Assembly: GCA_916613615.1 (NCBI GenBank)
Contig: OU744732.1
Coordinates: 59,595,227 to 59,659,226 of the forward strand
Reading direction: 5' to 3'
Length of the DNA: 64,000 bases
Source: Steromphala cineraria
Lineage: Eukaryota > Mollusca > Gastropoda > Trochida > Trochidae
Part shown: positions 54,986 to 64,000 of the stretch, one piece after another
Layout: each line of letters begins with the position of its first letter
How positions within the stretch are numbered: the first letter of the stretch is position 1
The notes under the pieces: generated by a model
Databases searched by the model: none
What the model saw: only the letters and a program-made list of their open reading frames with translations
What the model was told of the DNA's origin: nothing
Made by a program: the position numbers and the translations under genes

Positions 54986-56552
54986 GTGGCACGTGGTCCT
55001 GTGCAATGCTCAGTCGACCACTATCAGAATAGTTCAGCAACAACGGGCGCAGCTCGCTGGATGGGTAACCCGTTGCTGGATAATCTGAGAGTTTGAAGGG
55101 TTGATTCCCTGCCCCACACTGAGACATGAGTTGAGAAACTTGTGATGTCACCCTGGGTAAGTGACTTAGTTCGAAGCGTGCCTCTGTCCACCCAGCAGTA
55201 ATTGGGTACTTGGTATGATACGATGGTAGTCTGAATTTGAACCTTGAGCGCCTGACAGGCGACCGGTTGTATTCTCCTTAGGGAGTGTTCTGTACTCGTT
55301 GACCAGGGGTAATATGTCACTCAGCGCTTTGAGCATGCAATGTGCATGGATATGTGGCTATATAAATGGACTATTATTAGGTCTTCAGACGAAAGTTAAA
55401 GACCTATTGTTATTATCCTGAATATTATTTTTATTATTATTTACACAATTTTGTGGGAGCTCTAGCGCATATACTACTAAAGCCAGTTGCATGAAACTTT
55501 CAGAACTGATAGCCCCTGTGCTGAACCCTGTACAATCGAAATCCGTTTCCGGATATCTACTTCCGTTTCCGGTCTACAGCCATTACAAATTTGAAAATTT
55601 AACATGGGAAATTTTTTCAAAATGCACTTACAGACTTGAAATTTCACATGAAGATGCGCATTGACCTGCAGACCATCTTGTTTTTAGTGCATTTTTGACC
55701 ATTTCGGACCCCTACCACCTTTGAAAGTCTTCTCCTCTGAAGATACTTGCACTAGAGAGCTGAAATTTACACATAATGTAGATGAAGCATTGTAGTTTTT
55801 AATTTGCTCATTTCAGACTCATAGCATTATTAGTTAGGTCTCTGTGACCTTTCAAAGTTGACCGAAAACGAAAAATCGCAAACTTCAAGGGCTCATAGCT
55901 CAAAAACCTAGCCGTGGAATTTCATCATTTTTGCATGAGAGCTAGACATGAATAAGTTCTACAAGAATCAAGAATTAAATAGATCGCGAACAGTCATTTC
56001 CGGTTTTTACAGGGCTTCAAAAATTGAAATTTCGGATTTGGAAAATTTTAACATGGGCAAAATTTTTAAAATGCACTTAGAGACTTGAAATTTCACATGA
56101 AGATGCGCTTTGACGTGCTGAAGAAAAAAGTCCATCAAGAAAAATATTTAGGTCAGGTGACTTGGCCGCCATCTTGCTTTTAGTGCATTTTTTACCATTT
56201 CTGACCCCTACCGCCTTTGAAAATCTTCTCCTCTGATGATACTTGCACTAGAGAGCTGAAATTTACACATTATGTAGCAGAAGGATAGTTCTTTACAGGA
56301 TACTCAAAACAAAGTTCTAACCCTTATATTTAGGTCACTGTGACAATTCAAATTTGACCAAAAACAAAAAAGAATTTACTGTACGACCTTTCACATTTTG
56401 ACCGGAAATGGACTCCCAGAGACATGCAGATTGCTCCAGACGATGCATAATGACATTCCAGCATTGTGATACATTGAAATGCACCTTACGAATTGAACAG
56501 CGGTCTGAAGACCGTCAGAGTTGCCTTGGTAACCCTAGTTATTATTTATTAT
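54986..56552 (+). repeat. tRNA-derived SINE, itself split by another element
   Basis: Flanked by a 7-base duplication TATGATG (54979-54985 and 56553-56559). The head has an A-box-like AGCTCGCTGGATGGG and a B-box-like GGGTTGATTCCC; the central domain has CACCCTGGGTAAGTGACTTA and CTGTCCACCCAGCAG. The tail has GCGCTTTGAGC and TATATAAATGGACTATTATTA, continuing as TTATTATTTATTATTA at 56539. The element 55380-56538 is inserted in the ATT tail. The SINE interrupts the RNase H region of the old Ty3 element. Confidence 0.8.
55380..56538. mobile_element. Helitron/HINE-like non-autonomous element
   Basis: The start GGTCTTCAGAC (55380-55390) is exactly inverted near the end (GTCTGAAGACC, 56503-56513). 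The end is CTAG after a GTTGCCTTGGTAACC hairpin. The insertion lies in TTATTA, which occurs on both sides. The interior holds two diverged units about 450 bases apart (AACATGGGAAA, TTGAAATTTCACATGAAGATG, ACTTGCACTAGAGAGCTGAAA). Subterminal inverted repeats, a 3' hairpin and CTRR ending suggest a Helitron-like element, but the 5' start is not a simple TC, so this is tentative. Confidence 0.55.
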
Positions 56553-56910
56553 TATGATGCGTCAATGACCAGACTGGGCGCTGTACTCCTATAAAACAGC
56601 CAACCTGTTGCTTTTACCAGTCGACCCTGAAACCAAATACATGTATGCCCAAATTGAAAAGGAACTCCTAGCAGTTGTGTTTGGGATGGAAAAGTTTCAT
56701 CTATACACATATGCCCGACCTGTGACAATCTGACCTCAAGCCGCTAAAGGTCATCGTTCTAAAACTAGTACACAACACACACTACAACGACTGCAGTGTA
56801 TGCTGTCACGACTGCAGCCCTAAGAAATATGGCTTAAGTACAAACCAGAAAAAGAGATACTTCTTGCTGATACTCTTAGCAGAGCTCTGATTGCAGGTAG
56901 TTCACCACTG
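56553..56910 (+). pseudogene. decayed Ty3/Gypsy RNase H part
   Basis: Continues the element at 54240-54985. It shows DASMTRLGAVL, YAQIEKELLAVVFGMEKFHLY, LQCMLSRLQ and the IWLKYKPEKEILLADTLSRA end that precedes integrase in Ty3 elements. It is broken by stops and frame changes. Nothing recognisable of integrase follows. Confidence 0.75.
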
Positions 56911-57217
56911 ACTTTGGGCCTAAGATGAATGGTTCTGGACGGGATCACCGGTCATTTTTCCACTTTCAACTAAACTAGTGTTGAATCTAGTTAAGGCATT
57001 GACGAATGGAAGAACCTTAGATTTCCCACTAGTTCGATGTAATATTTACTTAATATGTTGTAGAATGTGATATCTTGCTCTTCCTGAAAGTAACCCTTGC
57101 AATGCTAAGCAAGTTCTGGATAAAATTACAATTACTCGACATTTGGTTTGCTGCAACTACCTGGGTTTGTTGAAGATGGGAACTGTAATATAAGTTTCCA
57201 TGGGAAGAACCTTGAAC

Positions 57218-58040
57218 TGTAATTACGACTTTTTAAAACTCGTAATTACGACTTTAAATCTCGTAATTACGACTTTTTATCTCAGCTTTTTACATGTCCT
57301 TTATATTCACCAGTACTCAGATTAGAAACGCACAAAGGCACGAGTTATATGTATGTTTTTGTGAGACTGTGGTTTATGTGATATAGTTCATGCAATGGGC
57401 ACACTTTTATAGTTTGTGTAAATTTATTTTTATGAAAATAAACTTCTTTTTTAAAGGTGAAAAATCAAGTTAAACAGCCTCATATACATTGCACCCGGCT
57501 TCTCTTGTTGGTCGCAGAAGCTTTAGGTACGGGTACTGCGCAAGCTGTTTTAAAACCGCAATTAAACTGTATCATATTCATTTAGGTATTTTCCGTAACT
57601 GCATCTTATAGACCTGTTACCTGTCATTAATCTATTACCTTATTTAGAAGGTTTAAATTGTGCCAGTCTTTATCATTGGCTAGAATAAGCCTCACTGCAT
57701 ATATGATAAACTTGGTATGTCAGCTTTATGTTTTTATCGTTTCAAAAAAGGTTCAGTGGGTAGTTTTGCTCATACCAAAAAACTACCTCAAATCTAATTA
57801 AAGCAATCCCATCACTCGTGCCTTGTTGTGTTTCTAATTCGAGTACTGCTGAATGAGGGGTTTGTAAAAAGTCGTAATTACGAGATTAAACATTCCTAAT
57901 TACGAGTTCTAAAAAAAGTCGTAATTACGAGATTAAAAGTCGTAATTACGAGTTTTAAAAAGTCGTAATTACGAGATTAAAAGTCGTAATTACGAGATTA
58001 AAAACTCGTAATTACGAGAAATAAAGTCGTAATTACGAGT
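57218..58040. mobile_element. inverted-repeat element with arrays of a 12-bp palindrome
   Basis: The left end (57218-57285) has three copies and the right end (57871-58040) eight copies of TCGTAATTACGA-type units, spaced about 21-24 bases. The unit is its own inverse. Inside these lie inverted arms of about 34 bases (57312-57345 and 57814-57847, starting AGTACTC). The interior of ~470 bases has no coding frame. The layout is that of a foldback element with satellite-like termini. Confidence 0.7.
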
Positions 58041-58460
58041 TTTATATTTTTTTTAATATTTGCAATTTGGCGGTAAGGGGCTTTCGTAATTGTCTTAACA
58101 ATTTTTAGAAAATATATTTTCTGATATTTTATATTTGGACAATAAAGCCTCATGGACACCAAAGATTTTGCGCTTTTAGGAGCTTTAGAGTTCATTACTT
58201 TAATTTGGAAACGTCCCAACCAAAACCCAAAACAAGTCAGTATTGAAGACATCGTGACTGTTTTCTTATAAGTTTCTGATCTGAAACTATTGGTCAAATT
58301 CATAATTTGCATGGGAAAAATTATTCTTCCCAAAGGATTCTACTTTGATTTCACTTACAAAAAAGTAATCTTCCCATCATGCTGTACATTGCATTCACTC
58401 ACGTACGCTGCTTTGAGTCGAGGTTTGTTTACTGTTTTTCTAAAATATTAATATATCGTC

Positions 58461-58740
58461 TCAAAAGTAGTGTTTTAAGATAAAAGGTTTAGCTGCTGTC
58501 ATCCAGGTTGTGTTCAATCTATGTAAGTGGGTCTGCAAACTCCTGTGACTCAATATATCAATCTGCAAGGAATCATGTGTCCTCATGAAAGTTCTGAAAC
58601 GGTACAGGAAATCTGTTAGACATCTATTATGGTGTTTACCCTCAATTGTTATCAAATCCTCACCTACAATGACGATAACATTTCTGTCTTGCATCTTAGT
58701 TGTAATTTGTCAGGGATTCTTGAATAAGGAAGATGAGGAA
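58461..58740 (-). CDS. possible coding fragment with a KHHxxCL motif
   Basis: The minus-strand frame has DLITIEGKHHNRCLTDF followed by basic sequence. It resembles a short 'E-x-K-Y-H-x-x-C-L' module I associate with long uncharacterised proteins in invertebrate genomes, often element-linked. The start at 58694 is preceded by AG, so it might be an internal exon. The fragment ends after 77 residues without further support; it could be a chance frame. Confidence 0.25.
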
Positions 58741-60584
58741 CATGAGGAATGGAATCGTCCTGTTCAAACTAATTTTCTGTTCCATGAATCAGACTTTCTC
58801 TTTGTTTCTTCAATATCTGTTGATGGGCAGACATAAAATGGCATTCATTGTGCTGTTTGGCCCCTTGTCACTCAACACATACAGGTTATTAACGATTTTT
58901 AGAAAATCACTTGTAATTTTAAAACGTCTCTATAACACTCATTCTTGTTCATATGGTGAGTCCAATGGGCACTTTAAATAACTACTTCTGTCTTTTCAAA
59001 TAATGGATATGACTAACTTAATTTTACTTAGAACAACCAGTATTCCCCCCCCCCCCAAGGAAACTGTTTGTATAATCTTATACTGCAATAACCTACTTTA
59101 ATAAAACTAATGTGTTGCCTTTCCTATTATATGATATTAATGATACGGAAACACACTCGGCTAATAATATCTATTTATTTTCAAAATATTTTCGTTCACC
59201 AAAAGTAAAGGTATTTTTGAATAAAACCGTACATTATTTGAAGTCAAGTTTTGTTTTACCTTTTAATTGGTTTAATATAAACATGTATTACTCTGCAACA
59301 ATAACCAGTCTTATGACAATCAGGACCTAGTTTAAAAAAAATCGTAACTTAAGTTACGTGTAACTTTCACACGTAAACGTAAATCTACGATTTTCTCAGT
59401 TTCACAAAAAAGTGCAGGTGTAAGTTAGTAGCGATATCAGTCGTAAATCTAGGTGTGCCCTTTCCCACTCGTAACTCCTTACGTGTGAACTTTATTTCCT
59501 ACAACGGGTATTTCCACGCACCTGCAGATGTGTACATTTTGTTTATTTTGGGACAAAAACTTCCGTACGAGTGTCGGAGTGACCAGTGACGTGTCAGTTT
59601 GATTCCGGTGACTCTTTCAGTGGAATCTGACTATATGTTCAACTTTATAGGCTTATCTTGCCGATAGTTATATTTCAAGTTGATAAATGGCATTACAAAC
59701 AACTATAAAACACTTAGTTATCTTATAAAAACACTTAATTAGACATCAAATTTCAGTGAACCGTGAAAATTTGGAGTTGCGTCCCTTTTATTCGAGTGCC
59801 AAGTGAATTTTAGCCCTGTTAAAAATCGAACCAATAAACCAAATTATGTGAAATCTTTTCATCAATTTACATAACCATTTGATCTGGGTTTTTTTAACTC
59901 AACTGACATACCTCAATACTATTTCACCAATTACAACAGATTACCACAGATAAAGATTAGGATGAGAGAATGTAAGGAAAGTAAGCTGATCTTTTTTAAC
60001 AAACACTGTTATCAAGACAAGTAGTATGGTATATATCATTGTGGCTAGCATCATTACAGGGAAGTTTCTGCAACATCGTCATGATGACATTGACATGAAA
60101 CTGGTGCACATAATAAATTCATGGGTCACTTGATTCAAAATTGCCTATAATGTCATATTTGCTCCAATAGTAATAAAGTGAGATGATATGATATATCATG
60201 GAAGAATTATCAAGGAACTTAATGTGAGATGATTAATCTAATATCGTCGTTGGCTAATGAAAAGGTATATTATTGTATGTACCTACATGTAAGTGAAAAC
60301 TTTCATTTCTCCACACACATTCTTAGATACTAGAATATCCTAAACAAGATGTGGCAAAATCAGTTAGACTTTGATCTCAAGCATATATGAAATCATGAAT
60401 ATTGTTAACATTTTGTCTTGCCAACTTAAATCAATCTGAAAATGAAACTAAAACTTATCTTTGATATAATATAAAGCATTATTTTTTAATTTAGGTAAAT
60501 AACTTTGTAATATGCATTGTATTGTTTCAAATTAACACAAAACATGTACCTTTTGTTAACCACATATGCCTACCAGCCCCAACT
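58741..60584. other. no gene recognised
   Basis: AT-rich DNA. A patch at 59340-59500 holds several ACGTGTGAA/TTCACACGT and CGTAAATCTA words in both orientations, perhaps a degenerate repeat. A C run lies at 59046-59057. Confidence 0.35.
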
Positions 60585-60589
60585 CCCTA

Positions 60590-60633
60590 CCCCCCCCCCC
60601 CCCCCCCACCACCACCCCACCACACACACACAC
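60590..60633. repeat. poly-C run and CA microsatellite
   Basis: About 17 Cs followed by CACCACCACC and a run of CA dinucleotides. Confidence 0.9.
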
Positions 60634-60943
60634 ATTGTAAATAACTAAAACAACAAGGAGCAAGAAGGTTTTGTTTTCCAAAAAGGAATTCATATTACAA
60701 TTTCTACACAAAAATCAAACAGCTAAAAGTAAAATAATATATATTTTTATACCAATTTATTTAGCTGGTAAAAGATTAAATAAGTGAAATTCAAGAAATC
60801 ATTTTATAAAGAATAAATAAAAATCCATGACAATTACAGAGTGAATTAAAATTCAAACCTCTATACAACTTTAATTTTCAATTCACAAAATAAGAGTTCA
60901 GTCTGTCTCCATGTGTCACAACTTCATTTATTAATTTTCTTAA

Positions 60944-62016
60944 TTGTATTTATGGGCGGGAAACGAGCCTAAAGCAAGGCTAGTAGTAAGTTGTGGTTAC
61001 GCCCGTTGCACGTGCAGAGCGTGTGGGACAGACCCGAGAGCGAGCATGCGAGTCTGTGGTGTGCATTTGGAGAACGACTGTCAACGGAGCTGGTCGTTAT
61101 ATATCACAGGTCGTATGGACGTGAGTACCTAATTTATCTGCTTTTATATACATGTTCCTAAAGCAGTTATTGAGCATGAAATGATTGAATTAATTTACAA
61201 GTGTTTGTCACAGGTTTATAGATTAACTGACTTGTCTAGGTAAATGCATAGAATTACAAAATAATTATGAGGTTTGTTCAAGGTATTGTTGTATAGTGGT
61301 TTTAGTTGTTTCGATACTTTGAACAATTACAGCTATCTCCCTGGGCCGACGTGGATGCCAGTGAGACTAAGAGGGACTGAGTGTGACTGGCTAGTGCACT
61401 CAGAGCCTGGCAACTCGCCGTTGTGAACTAACCGAGGTCGTCACTAGTGTCGTTTGGACTGGAGAGTTCTGTGTGTGTCCAAGTGGAGGGCAGTGTATGG
61501 ACAGCCAGCGGTCTACCTTGAAGACGTGGCAGTCCTGGATCCATGACGTCATGTGACGTCATATCTCCGCCGGAGGTTTGGTACCGGTGTGGTGGGCATA
61601 AAGGTGTATGTATGTCCTGTGTGTAGAGTGTGGTCAGTCGTGAGACCACAGCAGTGTGACCCCGTGGAACTGGGGTTAGTCGTCCGAGAGTTATGGACGA
61701 GAGGATGGAGGCCTCGGTGAGGTCTTATCTGCAGTAAGTCAGATGTGACTTAATCTCGTGTTGAAAGCAACACATGAACTCATCCCAAGTAGCATGATTT
61801 GGCATCTCGTGTTGAAAGCAACACACTTTGAACTCTTACCTTAGACCACACGGGTCTAATATTAATAATCATATTTATTTGTCTAATCAATCATCAAAGT
61901 ACTGTTTAATTTGATAATGTAATGTTGTATTAGTGTATACCTTTATTGATGTATTGTTAGCTTGCAAGTGGTTCGAGCGTGGAATGGAAGGACCCATGGT
62001 TGAGTTGGTGGTGCAG
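60944..62016 (+). promoter_or_regulatory. GC-rich region with splice-like signals, possible promoter and noncoding exons
   Basis: The region is clearly richer in GC and CpG than its surroundings at 60950-61120 and 61333-61733. Possible exon edges: donor after 61120 (GGAC|GTGAGT), acceptor at 61331-61332 (TTACAG), donor after 61733 (GCA|GTAAGT), a donor at 62017 (GTGCAG|GTACGT). No frame stays open across these, so they would be untranslated. Two TGACGTCA sites lie at 61544-61551 and 61554-61561. A direct repeat of CTCGTGTTGAAAGCAACACA occurs at 61757 and 61806. An LTR of an unknown element is an alternative reading. Confidence 0.3.
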
Positions 62017-62399
62017 GTACGTGTGAGGTGAGTGTTATGCAGCAGTAAGTGTGAGTGTTGTTATTGGGAGAGTGGTGCAGTAGTGTGGCGTGAAAGTGGA
62101 TGTTGTAAGTACGAATATTGTGATCTGAGATGCTCTTTATTTTGGTTTGATTGTGTACAGTGTGGGTTTGTATTGTGTTTGTGGGAAGTATTAAACTTTA
62201 AAACAAAAAAGTGTTTTGTTGTGAGCTTTGCCTTGAGGTAACCCAGTGTTTGTGACACCATGAAAGTTTTTACAGCATGTGATGAATCTGAAAATAATTT
62301 CTCTCGCCTGTGCATGTTGAAAACAGTAACTGTTATTAATTTTAAAAAACAGACATGGAGTTTCCTCAAACGGTCAGTTTACAAATTGTACATACCGTA

Positions 62400-64000
62400 C
62401 ATACAATTTTAAGCAATTTTAGTGGACAAGGGAATGTAGGTAATTGAAATATTAACTTAACTGAGTCAAGATGAAAGTAATATTTACCTTGATGAAATTA
62501 TGACAGGAAATATGCAGGAGGGGATGGATTGAAATTTCAACTGCTCATAAGTCGCCACTGATTAAATCCTCTGGAAAAGAAAAACAAATATTACTAAATC
62601 TTTCAAATCATCAAAACTAGCATTTTGATTTTAAATAATTTCATCTTTCACAACATTTCAGATTTCTAAAATAGGGATTTAAAGCCCCAAAGCCTGTCAA
62701 TAAACCATGTAATTAAATGAAATTGTACATTCTAGGGTTAGCTAGGTATTGAAAATCATGACAATAAACATTAAACAGACACTTTTGGTACCCTGATACA
62801 AATTGCTGACTTAAACACAGCTTAATGGCATAAAGTCAAGGTCTTCATAAGAATTATTCTGAATATAATTTCATAATTTCATGTGCAAGAGGAAATATCT
62901 TTATGAGGACAACAATTTCAGCAAACAACAACCTGACAACGCAACTAAAGACACATTCTTAAAATCAAATTATTCACATATCTTTCTAAATTTAAATCAT
63001 CAATTTGAATTACATATCAAATCTATGTTTATGGCTTTTGACCTGAAACACATCTATTTGTTTTTGTTTCATGAGGAAATGATGATTTGTGATTTGAAAT
63101 AAAAAAAGTTTGTATTGTCACAACTGTAATGAACTAAAAACAATGCTAAGAGACTAAACTGTATCTCCAAGCACAATTAATGAATGGACTGCACAATATT
63201 ACAAAATTTGCAAATTAATATGAAAATGATCTGAGTTAAGAGTTGTAATGTACTGTTATCTCCAAACTTATTGAAATATTGCAATTAATTGATCAACTTG
63301 ATCCAGTATGACCTCAAATAAATATTTAAGGTAAAGTTGATAAGATTTTTAAATTAAAAATGATTTGTTTATTACACAGATAAGTCCTTATTTAACTTAT
63401 TTTAAGCATGCCAAGAAAACCTATCTTTTTCATCATAACATTCGTAGATGTTAATAGACTGATTGCTTGGAAGTTGAAATTGGAACAATAATTAATAACA
63501 TAAAAAATAAAGAGTTATGTTCAGTAAATATCAGATAATCATAATGCAAATAATTTCATTTCAAATTTCCATCAGCATGCCCTTCACAGATCGATTTCAT
63601 TAGAGACATAATTATATAAAATTGCCATTCTATCAAACAATAATACCGTTACTTATTTGTGTAATTAAATTTGAAATGAATATGACAGAAGGAGATGAGT
63701 AAGTCTAGAATCTAGATAAGTTCACGCACCTGTATAATATTTCGCTGTCAACCGGGTTTCATCTGAATCGTCATACTAATCGGCTGAGCTGAGGACAAAT
63801 TAGGTCTGTTGGAGACATTTGATGTTGACACTTGATGTTATTTTTGTATGCATCACATTTGAAAACAGAGCATTTGTTTTGCAGCATCAAAATGGACCTC
63901 TCTTAATGAAACCCGCAAAGTATGTCAATCAAGAACATTAGACTTAGAGAAACTAAAAACCCATTTGTCCCAATGTGTTACCATTTTCTGCGCACAGAGC
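62400..64000. other. no gene recognised
   Basis: AT-rich DNA to the window edge. The open frame 62881-63102 has no family features. Confidence 0.4.

Noticed and set aside
54644..55320. Minus-strand open frames of 65-117 codons
   Set aside because: They lie over the reverse strand of the decayed Ty3 pol and the SINE and have no codon or domain features of their own.
57871..58040. CRISPR-like regular short repeats
   Set aside because: Spacers are only 7-10 bases, the repeat is a 12-base palindrome, and the context is a eukaryotic inverted-repeat element without cas genes.
59340..59500. Possible element rich in ACGTGTGAA and CGTAAATCTA words
   Set aside because: The copies are too few and irregular to define ends or a unit.

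Overview
This window is eukaryotic, AT-rich and dominated by mobile DNA, with a few spliced host exons. I infer an invertebrate, most likely a mollusc and probably a bivalve. The reasons are the YR (Ngaro/PAT-like) and Mag-like Ty3 retroelements, SINEs with the CCCTGG...CACCCAG type central domain, short elements with ~145-175 bp tandem cores next to CCGT runs, and a LINE tail of a type common in bivalves. The taxonomic call is inference.

Host genes. (1) 13889-14108 (+) is the last exon of an ionotropic glutamate receptor-like gene (TM4 segment). (2) 23410-22582 (-) is a compact two-exon gene for a 132-residue protein I do not recognise. Its splice sites are clean and its poly(A) signal overlaps the stop codon. 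(3) 37715-27715 (-) is a three-exon gene whose exons add up to an exact 477-codon frame. It encodes a secreted, cysteine-containing protein with a YWTD/LY-like beta-propeller region at the C-terminus. Its signal-peptide exon exists twice, at 37515-37715 and 47328-47528, with about 97% identity inside otherwise diverged flanks. This suggests alternative first exons or a partial gene duplication. A GC-rich stretch at 60.9-62.0 kb has splice-like signals and two CRE palindromes and may be a promoter or noncoding 5' exons.

Mobile DNA from left to right: Tc1-like transposase relic (2.3 kb); inverted-repeat MITE (5.15 kb); TTAA-flanked MITE (8.45 kb); Ngaro/PAT-like tyrosine-recombinase retrotransposon with split direct repeats (9.4-13.7 kb, decayed); ~145-bp tandem-core repeats (14.7, 19.0 and 24.5 kb); a 9.4 kb interval bounded by the same TTAA-type termini as the MITE (17.35-26.74 kb); foldback element (18.35 kb); a complete-looking hammerhead ribozyme motif on the minus strand (21.13 kb); LINE 3' fragment (24.8-25.8 kb); hairpin-headed tandem repeats (27.1, 42.3 and 53.2 kb); an intact Ty3/Gypsy Mag-like element with identical LTRs, a 5-bp target duplication and a full gag-pol frame (29.53-33.86 kb), antisense in the intron of gene 3; SINEs (35.4 and 55.0 kb); a long inverted duplication (40.8 and 46.1 kb) enclosing further elements; a nested stack in which an old Ty3 element is split by other repeats (51.6-56.9 kb); and an element with arrays of a 12-bp palindrome containing TAATTA (57.2-58.0 kb).

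The most notable items are the minimal hammerhead motif, the duplicated conserved signal-peptide exon, the TTAA-terminated family in which a 9.4 kb member looks like a MITE split in the middle, and the intact young Ty3 element inside the host gene. The stretches 3.0-5.1, 5.5-8.4, 15.7-17.3, 33.9-35.4, 44.1-45.9, 49.2-51.6 and 62.4-64.0 kb show nothing I can assign.
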